From Acrocarpospora phusangensis (lineage in GTDB: Bacteria > Actinomycetota > Actinomycetes > Streptosporangiales > Streptosporangiaceae): DNA of 64,000 nt. How positions within the stretch are numbered: the first letter of the stretch is position 1; every line of letters begins with the position of its first letter. Position numbers and translations under genes: made by a program. This document shows positions 23,816 through 32,480 of the stretch, piece by piece. The notes beneath the pieces were generated by a model. It did no database searches and was not told the DNA's origin. It was given only the letters and a program-made list of their open reading frames with translations. The stretch covers positions 62,001-126,000 of the forward strand of contig NZ_BOOA01000017.1 in NCBI RefSeq assembly GCF_016862995.1, written 5' to 3'.

Positions 23816-25300
23816 TCAGCGGGCGAAGAGTCTCCGGAGCAGCGGAGTCAGCAGGGCGAGCGCGGCCAGCGCCAGCAGTACGGCGGCGACCGGGCTGGCC
23901 ACCAGCGTGCTCACGTCGCCCGCGCCGATGGCGAGCGCGCGGCGCAGCTGGATCTCGGCCATCGGTCCCAGGATCAGGCCGATCACGGCGGGCGCCACCG
24001 GCAGGCCGAACCGCCGCATCGCGAAGCCGAGCAGCCCGAGCAGGTAGAGCACCACCAGGTCCACCCAGGAGTTGTTCAGCGCGTACACGCCCAGCGCGGC
24101 GAACAGCACGATCCCGGCGTACAGGTACGGCCGGGGCACCCGCAGCACCCGCGCCCACACCGGGGCGAGTGGCAGGTTGAGCACCAGCAGCATGGTGTTG
24201 CCGATGAACAGGGACGCCACCATGCCCCACACCAGGGCCGGGTTGTGGTCGAAGAGCTGGGGTCCTGGCTGCAGGCCGTACTGCTGGAAGGCGGCCAGCA
24301 TGATGGCGGCCGTGGCGGAGGTGGGCAGGCCGAGGGTGAGCAGCGGCACCAGGGTGCCCGCGGCCGAGGCGTTGTTGGCCGCCTCGGGACCGGCCACGCC
24401 CTCGATGGCGCCCTTGCCGTACTCCTCCTTGGCGGGGCCTTTGGCCAGGCGTTTCTCCACCGCGTACGAGAGGAAGGTGGGGATCTCGGCACCGCCGCCG
24501 GGCAGTGCGCCGAAGGGGAAGCCGAGCGCGGTGCCGCGCAGCCAGGGCCGCCAGGAGCGGGCCCAGTCCGGGCGGCCCATCCAGGCGCGGCCCACCGGCA
24601 CCACCTCGGGCGGCGCGTGGCGCAGGCGGGAGGCCACGTAGAGCGCCTCGCCGAGGGCGAACAGGCCGACCGCGACGATCACCACGTCGATGCCGTCGAG
24701 CAGTTGCGGGACGCCCAGCGTGAGCCTGGCCTGCCCGGTCTGCTGGTCGATGCCGACCAGGCCGATGACCAGGCCCAGGCCGAGCGAGGCCAGGCCGCGG
24801 ACGACCGAGCGGGACAGCACCGAGGAGACCGCGGTGAAGGCCAGGATCGCCAGCGCGAAGTAGTCCTCGGGCCCGAAGGAGATCGCGAAGTCCACCACCA
24901 GGGGCGCGGCCACCACCAGCAGCGCGGTGGCGATCGTGCCGGCCACGAACGAGCCGATGGCGGCCGTGGCCAGGGCCTGGGCGGCCCGGCCGCGCCTGGC
25001 CATCTTGTTGCCCTCCAGGGCGGTGATCATGGAGGAGCTCTCGCCGGGCGTGTTGAGCAGGATCGAGGTGGTGGAGCCGCCGTACATGCCGCCGTAGTAG
25101 ATGCCGGCGAACATGATGAACGCGCTGGCCGGGGGCACGTTGAAGGTGATCGGCAGGAGCAGCGCCACGGTCATGGCGGGGCCGATGCCGGGCAGCACGC
25201 CGACGAGGGTGCCGAGGGTGACGCCCAGCAGCGCGTACAGCAGGTTGACGGGGGTGAGGGCGGTGGCGAAGCCGTCCAGGAGCAGGGTGAGCGAGTCCAC
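23816..25300 (-). CDS. tctA: Tripartite tricarboxylate transporter, large permease TctA
   Basis: 494 aa, about 12 membrane segments. Signature stretches [41 protein letters not shown] and [20 protein letters not shown] are those of TctA, the main channel subunit that couples citrate-like substrates to an ion gradient. GTG 25300 immediately follows the tctB stop with no gap, so the subunits are translationally coupled. It ends the tctCBA operon; the PhoD-like gene follows. Confidence 0.93.
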   Translation of the reverse strand: MDSLTLLLDGFATALTPVNLLYALLGVTLGTLVGVLPGIGPAMTVALLLPITFNVPPASAFIMFAGIYYGGMYGGSTTSILLNTPGESSSMITALEGNKMARRGRAAQALATAAIGSFVAGTIATALLVVAAPLVVDFAISFGPEDYFALAILAFTAVSSVLSRSVVRGLASLGLGLVIGLVGIDQQTGQARLTLGVPQLLDGIDVVIVAVGLFALGEALYVASRLRHAPPEVVPVGRAWMGRPDWARSWRPWLRGTALGFPFGALPGGGAEIPTFLSYAVEKRLAKGPAKEEYGKGAIEGVAGPEAANNASAAGTLVPLLTLGLPTSATAAIMLAAFQQYGLQPGPQLFDHNPALVWGMVASLFIGNTMLLVLNLPLAPVWARVLRVPRPYLYAGIVLFAALGVYALNNSWVDLVVLYLLGLLGFAMRRFGLPVAPAVIGLILGPMAEIQLRRALAIGAGDVSTLVASPVAAVLLALAALALLTPLLRRLFAR

Positions 25301-25831
25301 TCAGATCACCCCGTCCAGCAGGCCCGCGGGGAGGGTGACCCCGAGGCCCTTCACGAACGCCAGGTACGTCGCGACGGACAGCACGACCGCCACCGCGGCG
25401 GCCCGCAGCCGCTCCCGCGCGCCCAGCGCCAGCGCCAGGCCGAAGAAGAGCAGCGCCGCCGCGACCACCCAGCCGAGCAGGTCGAGCAGCCCGGCGAAGA
25501 GCAGGAAGATGACGCTGACCAGGCCGACGCCGCGCCAGTCCGCCGGGGCGGCCGCGTCCACGTCCTCGCTCTCCTCCGGGTCGCCGTGCCCGCCGCGCAG
25601 CACGTCGAGCACGTAGCAGACGCCGATCAGGATCATGGCCGACCCGACCAGCAGCGGGAAGAACCGGGGGCCGAGTCCGAGGGTGGAGGCCGCCGCCGTC
25701 ACGCCGGCGGTGCCAACGATCACGAAGACGCCGAGCCCGAGCACGGTCAGGGCGAGCCCCAGTTCGGGCCGGCGCCAGGCGGGGACGGCGTCACGGGTGA
25801 CGACGCCGTCCCGTTCGTCTGGGGTGGACAT
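25301..25831 (-). CDS. tctB: Tripartite tricarboxylate transporter, small permease TctB
   Basis: 176 aa with four hydrophobic segments (LGLALTVLGLGVFVIVGTAG, FFPLLVGSAMILIGVCYVL, VGLVSVIFLLFAGLLDLLGWVV, AAVAVVLSVATYLAFVKGLG), the size and topology of TctB. ATG 25831 overlaps the tctC stop by one base, and its own stop abuts the tctA start. Confidence 0.9.
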   Translation of the reverse strand: MSTPDERDGVVTRDAVPAWRRPELGLALTVLGLGVFVIVGTAGVTAAASTLGLGPRFFPLLVGSAMILIGVCYVLDVLRGGHGDPEESEDVDAAAPADWRGVGLVSVIFLLFAGLLDLLGWVVAAALLFFGLALALGARERLRAAAVAVVLSVATYLAFVKGLGVTLPAGLLDGVI

Positions 25832-26799
25832 CAGGACACGAGTCCCATTTCGGCGATGATGCCCTTGACCCGGCTCTGCTCGGCGGCCAGGAAGTCCGCG
25901 AACGGCTGGCCGGTCTGGAACGAGTCGATCCACCCGTTCTTGGCGACCGCGTCCTTCCAGGCCTGGCCGTCGTGCATCTTGGTGACCAGGTCGGTGAGGT
26001 TCTTCCTGGCCGCGTCGTCGAGGCCGGGCGGGGCGACGAAGCCGCGCCAGTTGGCCAGCTCGACGTCCAGGCCGCCCTCCTTCAGCGTCGGGGATTCGAG
26101 GCCGGGGACGCGGGCCGGGGCGGTGATGCCGAGGGAGCGCAGCTTGCCGGACTTGACGTGCTCGGCGAACTCGCCGATGCCGGAGATGCCGATCGACACC
26201 TTGTTGCCGAGCAGCGCGTTGAGCGCCTCGCCGCCGCCGGAGTGGGCGATGTAGTTGACCTGCTTGGGGTCGACGCCCGCCGCCTTGGCCATCAGGCCCG
26301 CCACGATGTGGTCGGTGCCGCCCGCGGAGCCGCCCGCCACCGAGACCTTCGCCGGGTCCGCCTTCCAGGCGGCGACCAGGTCGTTCAGGGTCTGGAACGG
26401 CGACTCGGCCGGCACCACGACGATCTCGTACTCCTCGGTCAGCCGGGCAATGGGGGTGACCTCGGCCAGGGTGACCTGGGACTTGTTCTGCTCGACCGCG
26501 CCGACCATGACCAGGCCCATGGTCATCAGCAGCCCGCCGTCGCCCTTGTCGCCGGCGAGCTGGGCCAGGCCGATGGTGCCGCCCGCGCCGGGCACGTTGA
26601 AGACCTCGACCTTCCTGGCGGGGTCCACCGACTTGATGGCCTGCTCGGCCGTACGGGAGGTCTGGTCCCAGCCACCGCCCGGCGCGGCCGGGGCCATGAT
26701 GCGCAGCGCGTTCGCCGCGGCACCCGTGTCCGATCCCGATCCGCACGCGGATACCGCCGCGATCACCGCCGCCAGGACGGCCAGCCTGCGCATACGCAT
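25831..26799 (-). CDS. tctC: Tripartite tricarboxylate transporter binding protein TctC
   Basis: 322 aa lipoprotein: signal [20 protein letters not shown] with the lipobox SAC. The mature protein has the Bug/TctC features, including [21 protein letters not shown] near the N-terminus and [18 protein letters not shown]. It captures a carboxylate (citrate-like) for TctBA. ATG 26799 is chosen over GTG 26805 because TTGGAG lies 5 nt before it. It heads the tctCBA operon and is divergent from the sensor kinase. Confidence 0.92.
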   Translation of the reverse strand: MRMRRLAVLAAVIAAVSACGSGSDTGAAANALRIMAPAAPGGGWDQTSRTAEQAIKSVDPARKVEVFNVPGAGGTIGLAQLAGDKGDGGLLMTMGLVMVGAVEQNKSQVTLAEVTPIARLTEEYEIVVVPAESPFQTLNDLVAAWKADPAKVSVAGGSAGGTDHIVAGLMAKAAGVDPKQVNYIAHSGGGEALNALLGNKVSIGISGIGEFAEHVKSGKLRSLGITAPARVPGLESPTLKEGGLDVELANWRGFVAPPGLDDAARKNLTDLVTKMHDGQAWKDAVAKNGWIDSFQTGQPFADFLAAEQSRVKGIIAEMGLVS

Positions 26800-26884
26800 A
26801 ACCACTCCAACACCGTGAGAGAGAACGTGGTGAGGATGGTGGGCGGCCGCGGGAACGAAGTCGATGCTTCATGTGCTTGCCGTC

Positions 26885-26949
26885 GTATTGGTGGTATTGG
26901 TCACAGTGCCCGCGACCCGGCCGTTATCCGCCGCTGCGTATATTTCGCA
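26885..26949 (+). promoter_or_regulatory. Direct repeats and promoter between tctC and the sensor kinase
   Basis: GTATTGGT occurs twice in tandem (26885-26892 and 26894-26901, 9-bp period), a plausible binding site for the CitB-type regulator. TATATT (26939-26944), framed by TGCG and CGCA (26935-26938, 26946-26949), could be the -10 element of the kinase gene, 31 nt before its GTG. Confidence 0.4.
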
Positions 26950-26975
26950 GACATTGATCCCGGAGGTGAGAGGCC

Positions 26976-28595
26976 GTGCGACGGGTGACCAACGCCTCCC
27001 TGGGCACCCAGCTCTTCGTGCTCCAGATGGTCATCGTCCTGCTCGCCGTCGGCGGCACCGCGACCGTCTGGGCCCAGCACACCCGCCGCCAGCTCGACGA
27101 CCAGTACGGCCAGCGCGCCCTCGCCATCGCCCAGTCCGTCGCCGGCCTGCCCCAGGTGCGCGACGCCTTCCGGTACCCGCGCCCCGAGGTGCTGCTCCAG
27201 CCGATCGCGGCGGGCGTGCAGCAGGCCACCGGCGCGGACTACGTCGTCATCGCCAACCGCGACCAGATCAGGTACGCCCACCCCAACCCCGGCCTCATCG
27301 GCAAACGGCTGTCCACCGACGGCTCGGAGGTGCTGGAGACCGGCCAGACCTGGAGCGGCTTCCAGACCGGCACCCTCGGCCGCTCGGTCCGCGGCAAGGC
27401 GCCCATCTTCGACGCGTCGGGCCAGGTCATCGGCCTCACCTCGGTGGGCGTGCTGGAGCAGACCGTCGCCGAACAGCTCGGGGCGGCCCTCCCGCCGCTG
27501 TTCTGGACGGTGCTCGCCGTGCTCGTCGCCGGCTCCCTGGCGGCGGCGCTGATCTCGCGCCGGGTCCGGCGGCAGACCTTCGGCCTGGAGCCCAAGGAGA
27601 TCGCCGCCCTGCTGGAACAGCGCGAAGGCGTACTGCACGGCGTCAAGGAAGGCGTGCTGGCGCTCGACCTGTCCGGCAAGGTGACGCTGGCCAACGACGC
27701 CGCCAGGGACCTGCTCGACCTGTCCTCCGACGTGGTCGGGCGCGACCTGACCGAGATGCCGGTCTCGGACCGGGTCAGGGACGTGCTCGGCGGCGGCGAC
27801 CCCGGCGAGGACCGGATCGTGCTCCACCGCGGCGGCGTCCTCGTGCTCAACCGCACCCCGGTCTCCGTACGCGGGCAGCACCGCGGCTGGGTGGTGACCC
27901 TGCGGGACCGCACCGAACTCGTACGGCTGGCCCGCGAACTCGACGACGCCAGCACGACCACGGAGGCGCTCCGCGCCCAGGCGCACGAGTTCGCCAACCG
28001 CATGCACACCGTCGTCGGCCTGCTGGAGCTGGGCGAGCACGAGACGGCCGTGCGGTACATCACGCAGACGACCGAGGCCTACAGCCAGTACGCGCAGGGC
28101 ATCAGGGAGCGGGTGGCCGATCCCACGCTGGCGGCACTGCTGCTGGCCAAGGCGGCGGAGGCCGCCGAGCGGGGCGCGTCGCTGGTGGTGGCCGAGGAGT
28201 CGCGGGTGGAGGACCTGGCGGACCCGCGGGACGCCGTGCTCGTGGTCGGCAACCTGGTGGCCAACGCGATCGACGCGCTGGAGGGCACCGGCGGCACCGT
28301 CGAGGTGCTGGTCCGCACCGACCCGGCGGGGCTGCACGTGCGGGTCCGCGACTCCGGTCCCGGCATCACCCCGGACCTGGCCGAGGAGGTCTTCCGGGAG
28401 GGCTTCACCACCAAGATCGCCCATTCGGGGGCGCGCGGGCTCGGGCTCGCGCTGACCCGCCAGACCTGCCTGCGGCGGGGCGGCTGGGTGCGCCTGCACA
28501 ACACGGACGGCACGGACGGAACGGGCGGCGCGGTCTTCACGGCCCTGCTGCCGATGGCGGCGGCTAGCGGCGGGAGGCGAGATGATCAAGACTGA
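26976..28595 (+). CDS. CitA/DcuS-type sensor histidine kinase
   Basis: 539 aa membrane kinase. TM1 at about 11-32, an extracytoplasmic PAS/sCache-like sensor (33-170) ending in LGRSVRGKAPIFDASGQVIGLTSVGVL (the CitA-type carboxylate sensor signature), TM2 at about 175-195, and a cytoplasmic PAS (215-320). The phosphoacceptor His337 is in AQAHEFANRMHTVVGLLELG. The ATPase domain has an N box NLVANAIDAL and G boxes DSGPGI and GARGLGLAL. GTG 26976 has GGAGG 9 nt upstream. It is divergent from tctCBA, so it very likely senses a tricarboxylate and controls that transporter. Confidence 0.92.
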   Translation: MRRVTNASLGTQLFVLQMVIVLLAVGGTATVWAQHTRRQLDDQYGQRALAIAQSVAGLPQVRDAFRYPRPEVLLQPIAAGVQQATGADYVVIANRDQIRYAHPNPGLIGKRLSTDGSEVLETGQTWSGFQTGTLGRSVRGKAPIFDASGQVIGLTSVGVLEQTVAEQLGAALPPLFWTVLAVLVAGSLAAALISRRVRRQTFGLEPKEIAALLEQREGVLHGVKEGVLALDLSGKVTLANDAARDLLDLSSDVVGRDLTEMPVSDRVRDVLGGGDPGEDRIVLHRGGVLVLNRTPVSVRGQHRGWVVTLRDRTELVRLARELDDASTTTEALRAQAHEFANRMHTVVGLLELGEHETAVRYITQTTEAYSQYAQGIRERVADPTLAALLLAKAAEAAERGASLVVAEESRVEDLADPRDAVLVVGNLVANAIDALEGTGGTVEVLVRTDPAGLHVRVRDSGPGITPDLAEEVFREGFTTKIAHSGARGLGLALTRQTCLRRGGWVRLHNTDGTDGTGGAVFTALLPMAAASGGRRDDQD

Positions 28596-29268
28596 CCTGC
28601 GCAAGAAGGTGCTCGTCGTGGACGACGACTTCATGGTGGCCCGCATCCACGGCGGCTACGTGGCCAGGACGCCCGGCTTCACCGTCGTCAGCACCGCGCA
28701 CACCGGCCGGGCCGCCATCGCCGCCGTCGCCGAGCACGCCCCGGACCTGGTGCTGCTCGACATCTACCTTCCCGACATGTCGGGGCTCGACGTGTTACGC
28801 ACGATCCGCGGGCTGGCCCGGCCGGTGGACGTGCTCGTCATCACCGCCGCCCGCGACATCGGCACCGTACGCGCCGCCCTGCACGGGGGCGCCGTCAACT
28901 ACCTGATCAAACCGTTCACCGCGGGCGCGCTCGCCGACCGGCTCGCCCGTTACGCCGACACCCATCGGCGGCTCGCCCAGCTCGGGTCGCACGCCCGCCA
29001 GGAGGACGTGGACCGTCTCTTCGGCTCGGCCCTGGACAGCGCACCGCTGCCCAAGGGGTTGTCGGCCACCACGTGCGCGCTGGTCGTGGAGACTCTTCGC
29101 CGTACCGGGACCGACTTGTCGGCGACGGAGACCGCCGACCTCACCGGGCTCTCGCGGGTCAGCGCGCGGCGGTATCTGGAGCATCTCTGCGCGACCGGAC
29201 GGGCGGAGCTCCGGCCCCGCTACGGGACGGCGGGGCGGCCGGAGCACCGGTACCGCTGGACGGGGTGA
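28582..29268 (+). CDS. CitB-type response regulator
   Basis: 228 aa. Receiver domain (1-120) with acidic pocket D14/D15, phosphoacceptor D60 (LLDIYLPDMSG) and K110 (YLIKPF). The C-terminal DNA-binding helix-turn-helix is of the CitB/DpiA type (TDLSATETADLTGLSRVSARRYLEHL). It overlaps the kinase gene by 14 nt. Codon 72 is a TTA (28795-28797). Expected target: the tctC promoter. Confidence 0.92.
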   Translation: MIKTDLRKKVLVVDDDFMVARIHGGYVARTPGFTVVSTAHTGRAAIAAVAEHAPDLVLLDIYLPDMSGLDVLRTIRGLARPVDVLVITAARDIGTVRAALHGGAVNYLIKPFTAGALADRLARYADTHRRLAQLGSHARQEDVDRLFGSALDSAPLPKGLSATTCALVVETLRRTGTDLSATETADLTGLSRVSARRYLEHLCATGRAELRPRYGTAGRPEHRYRWTG

Positions 29269-29271
29269 CGT

Positions 29272-29868
29272 TCATCCCAGTTCGCGGAGGATCTGGGTGA
29301 CCACGGCGTCCGGGTCGCGGTCGTGGCAGTCGATCAGGGCCTGGGGCCAGCCGCGGGGTTCCAGGAAGCGGTGGACGTCGTCGTACAGGGCGAGTTCGCG
29401 GGCGGGTGAGCCCAGGCGTTCCAGGCGGGAGAGGCGGGGGCGTTCGCGCAGCCGGCGCTCCAGGACGGCGGGGTGGTCGCGCAGGTAGCAGGACAGGGTC
29501 GGCGCGGGCACGTGCGCGTTGTAGTGCCAGAGTTCGCCGAGCGGGATGCCGTCCAGTTGCTGGAGGGCGAGGGAGGACTGCGCGTACCGGTCGCTGATCA
29601 CGATCTGGCCGGCGGCCAGCGCGGGCCGGATCTCCTGGTCGAGGTGGAGCGTGCGGTCGGCGGCCACCGCCAGCGCGAAGGCCCGGCCGCTCCAGCGGTC
29701 CTCGCCCTCCCGGACGAGCCGGCCCAGCGGCGAGTCCGTCGGCTCGGTCGTCGTGTGCACGGCGAGGCCGCGTTCCCGCAGCCGCGCGGCCAGGCCCAGG
29801 ACCGCGGTGGATTTCCCCACCCCGTTGGGTCCTTCCACGACGATGAACAATCCTCTGATCCCGTCCAT
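29272..29868 (-). CDS. dTMP kinase-like protein (thymidylate kinase paralog)
   Basis: 198 aa P-loop nucleotide kinase. FIVVEGPNGVGKSTAVLGLA carries the P loop, TTEPTDSPLGRLVREG is the TMK family T-E-P segment, and SDRYAQSSLALQQLDG has the DR motif and base-binding region. Size fits TMK, but the LID region (LRERPRLSRLERLG) differs from the E. coli type, so another nucleoside monophosphate could be the substrate. ATG 29868 is the only start that places the P loop correctly. It is convergent with the response regulator, with stop codons 3 bp apart, and divergent from the peroxidase. Confidence 0.8.
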   Translation of the reverse strand: MDGIRGLFIVVEGPNGVGKSTAVLGLAARLRERGLAVHTTTEPTDSPLGRLVREGEDRWSGRAFALAVAADRTLHLDQEIRPALAAGQIVISDRYAQSSLALQQLDGIPLGELWHYNAHVPAPTLSCYLRDHPAVLERRLRERPRLSRLERLGSPARELALYDDVHRFLEPRGWPQALIDCHDRDPDAVVTQILRELG

Positions 29869-29968
29869 GATTCTCTGCCGCAGACCACGAATATGCTCGA
29901 AAGAGTCCCGGGAAAAACACCGCCTCACATTTCCCTTTCTTTCAGAAATTAAGCGGCGATCCTCCCGG

Positions 29969-30003
29969 ATACCCCTTAGGGGTTCTTTTCCATTAAGGGG
30001 TAT
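29969..30003. promoter_or_regulatory. CsoR-like palindrome region upstream of the peroxidase gene
   Basis: ATACCCC-TTA-GGGGTT (29969-29984) resembles the ATACCCC...GGGGTAT operators of the copper sensor CsoR. A second half-site makes a perfect 10-bp inverted repeat, ATACCCCTTA (29969-29978) and TAAGGGGTAT (29994-30003). It is about 100 bp upstream of the peroxidase start in the divergent region with the TMK-like gene. Confidence 0.4.
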
Positions 30004-30101
30004 ACGTCGCATCTGCTCCATTGACGGTAATTCGGCCCAGGACGAGTCTGGCGCCACACGCCGGGCGTACACGGGCCTTATCCGGCGGACAGGAGCAGAC
30101 A

Positions 30102-32378
30102 ATGCCATTTCCTCGTGCCGCGCGGCTGGGCGCCGCGCTCGTGGCCGCGGGAGCCGTCACGCTGACCGGGACTCCGGCCGCCCACGCGGTGGTGCCGTTC
30201 CCGGTCGCGAGCCTCAACGGCAGCGGCAACAACGTCGCCAACCCCACGTGGGGGCAGGCGAACACGCCGTACAGCCGGGTCGGGGCCGCCCGTTACGTGA
30301 ACGGGCTGAGCCAGCCGTTCGGCGGGCCGAACGTACGGAACATCAGCAACCGCGTCCACAACGACGCGAACCAGAACCTGTTCTCCGAACGGCGCGTCAC
30401 CCAATGGGGATTCACCTGGGGGCAGTTCATCGACCACACCTTCGGCCTGCGCGACGGAAGGGAACCCGGCGACCCCCAAGGGGAAACCGCCAATATTCCG
30501 TTCAGCACCTCCGACCCCCTGGAGGAATTCACCAACACCCTCGGCTACATCCCCTTCGTACGGTCGAATCCGGCGCCGGGCACGGGCGTGAGCAACGCCC
30601 GCCAGCAGACCAACACCAACAGTTCATACCTCAACGGATTCCCCGTGTACGGCCCCGACAACACGCGGCTGGAATGGCTGCGCACCGGACCGGTGGACGG
30701 CAACCTGGCCAACAACGGCGCCACGCTGCTGCTGTCCAACGGGTACCTGCCGCGCCGGGACGCCCGCGGAAACGCCGGCGCCGCGCCGGTCATGGAGCTC
30801 AACGGCCGACTGATCGGGCAGCCGGGCCGGGCGATGGTGGCCGGAGACGTACGGGCGAACGAGAACCTGTCCCTCACCGCGACCCAGACGCTGTTCGCCC
30901 GTGAGCACAACCGGATCGTCGCGCTCCTGCCCGGCGCGCTGAGCGAGGAGGACAAGTTCCAGATCGCCCGCCGGGTGGTCATGGCCGAGCAGCAGTACAT
31001 CACCTACAACGAGTTCCTGCCCGCGCTCGGCGTCGCCCTGCCGCGCTACACGGGCTACAACCCGGCCGTCAACGCGAACCTTGGCAACGAGTTCGCCACC
31101 GTCGGCTACCGCGCGCACAGCATGATCCACGGCGAGTTCGAGCTGGAGACCAACGCCTCCCGCTACTCGCAGGCCACCCTGGACGCGCTGGCGGCGCAGG
31201 GCGTCGAGGTCGCCGTGGACGGCGACGACGCGGAGATCGCGATCCCGCTGAACCTGGCGTTCTTCAACCCGGACCTGCTGGAGCAGGTGCAGCTCGGCCC
31301 GATGCTGCTCGGGCTCGGCCTGGAGTCGCAGTACAAGAACGACGAGCAGATCGACAACCAGCTGCGCAGCGTGCTCTTCCAGATCCCGGTGTCCGGCAAC
31401 CCCGAGTGCCTGGACGGGCCCGGCCTGCCGGAGTGCTTCAACGGCGTCGTGGACCTGGGCGCGGTCGACATCGAGCGCGGGCGCGACCACGGCATGCCGA
31501 CCTACAACCAGATGCGGCAGGCGTTCGGGCTGCCGCCGAAGGCCTCCTTCACCGCGATCACGGGCGAGGCCACCGACGCCTTCCCCGCCGACCCGCAGCT
31601 GACCGCCGGCAACGAGATCAACGACCCGGACAGCCTGGACACGCTCCAGCTGTTCGACATCGACGGCAACGCGGTCGACCTGAACGACGAGGACGCCGTC
31701 GAGGGCACCGCCACCCGCGAGGTACGCAGGACCACGCTGGCCGCGCGGCTGCGCGCGATCTACGGCGACGTCGCGAACGTGGACGCGTTCGTCGGCATGG
31801 TCGCCGAGCAGCACGTGCCCGGCAGCGACTTCGGCGAGCTCCAGCTGGCCATGTGGGCCCGGCAGTTCCAGGCCCTGCGGGACGGCGACCGGTTCTTCTA
31901 CGGCAACGACCAGGGGCTCACGTACATCAGGAACACCTACGGGATCGACTACCGGCGCACGCTCGGCCAGATCATCGACCTCAACACGGACCTGACCGCG
32001 GCCGACCTCAACCACAACGTGTTCCTGGTGCCCGAGGCCGACCTGCCCGCGCCGGCCTGTACGGTCGCCTTCACCCAGACGACCGAGTGGCCGGGGAACT
32101 TCCAGGTCAACATGACCATCACCAACACGGGCGCGACCCCCGTCAACGGGTGGGCGCTGCGCTGGGAGTGGGCCAACGGCCAGACCGTCAGCGAGCTCTG
32201 GAACGGGGTGGTCAGCCAGAGCGGCCGGAACGTGACGGTCACGAACACGGCCGCCAACGCCACGATCGCGCCGGGAGCCAGCCGGGGCGGCATCGGCTTC
32301 AACGCCCAGCGGGACAATTTCACCAACGCGAGACCGCCCAACTTCACGCTCAACAACCGCCGCTGCGCGACCGTCTGA
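30102..32378 (+). CDS. Secreted animal-type heme peroxidase fused to CBM2
   Basis: 758 aa. Signal peptide 1-29 (ending PAAHA|V). Residues about 45-640 are an animal-type (peroxidase-cyclooxygenase superfamily) heme peroxidase: distal Gln108, Asp111 and His112 in WGQFIDHTF, FAREHNRI in the middle, proximal His339 in GYRAHSMIHGEF, and DIERGRDHGMPTYNQMR. Residues about 653-755 are a CBM2 domain bounded by Cys (CTVAFTQTTEWPGNFQVN ... NNRRC) with several aromatic residues, expected to bind cellulose or chitin. The combination suggests peroxidase chemistry at a polysaccharide surface. ATG 30102 has AGGAG at 6 nt. The reaction and acceptor are unknown. Confidence 0.9.
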   Translation: MPFPRAARLGAALVAAGAVTLTGTPAAHAVVPFPVASLNGSGNNVANPTWGQANTPYSRVGAARYVNGLSQPFGGPNVRNISNRVHNDANQNLFSERRVTQWGFTWGQFIDHTFGLRDGREPGDPQGETANIPFSTSDPLEEFTNTLGYIPFVRSNPAPGTGVSNARQQTNTNSSYLNGFPVYGPDNTRLEWLRTGPVDGNLANNGATLLLSNGYLPRRDARGNAGAAPVMELNGRLIGQPGRAMVAGDVRANENLSLTATQTLFAREHNRIVALLPGALSEEDKFQIARRVVMAEQQYITYNEFLPALGVALPRYTGYNPAVNANLGNEFATVGYRAHSMIHGEFELETNASRYSQATLDALAAQGVEVAVDGDDAEIAIPLNLAFFNPDLLEQVQLGPMLLGLGLESQYKNDEQIDNQLRSVLFQIPVSGNPECLDGPGLPECFNGVVDLGAVDIERGRDHGMPTYNQMRQAFGLPPKASFTAITGEATDAFPADPQLTAGNEINDPDSLDTLQLFDIDGNAVDLNDEDAVEGTATREVRRTTLAARLRAIYGDVANVDAFVGMVAEQHVPGSDFGELQLAMWARQFQALRDGDRFFYGNDQGLTYIRNTYGIDYRRTLGQIIDLNTDLTAADLNHNVFLVPEADLPAPACTVAFTQTTEWPGNFQVNMTITNTGATPVNGWALRWEWANGQTVSELWNGVVSQSGRNVTVTNTAANATIAPGASRGGIGFNAQRDNFTNARPPNFTLNNRRCATV

Positions 32379-32380
32379 CA

Positions 32381-32446
32381 GACCCGCTGACGGACCCGCT
32401 GACGGACCCGCTGACGGACCCGCTGACGGACCCGCTGACGGACCCG
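32381..32446. repeat. 12-bp tandem repeat (GACCCGCTGACG, 5.5 copies)
   Basis: Five identical 12-bp units (32381-32440) plus GACCCG follow the peroxidase stop by 2 bp. The period is a multiple of three, and in a shifted frame it would encode repeated TDPL. It lies between convergent genes, directly before a hairpin. Copy number may vary between strains. Confidence 0.95.
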
Positions 32447-32474
32447 GGGCCGGCCACGACGCGTGGCCGGTCCC
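32446..32474. terminator. Hairpin between convergent peroxidase and LuxR-like genes
   Basis: Stem GGGGCCGGCCAC / GTGGCCGGTCCC (12 bp with one G-T pair) and a 5-nt loop, no T tract. It separates convergent stops at 32378 and 32481. Confidence 0.6.
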
Positions 32475-32480
32475 GGCCGG

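Noticed and set aside
32381-32446. CRISPR-like array
   Set aside because: Units are contiguous 12-mers with no spacers, so this is a simple tandem repeat.
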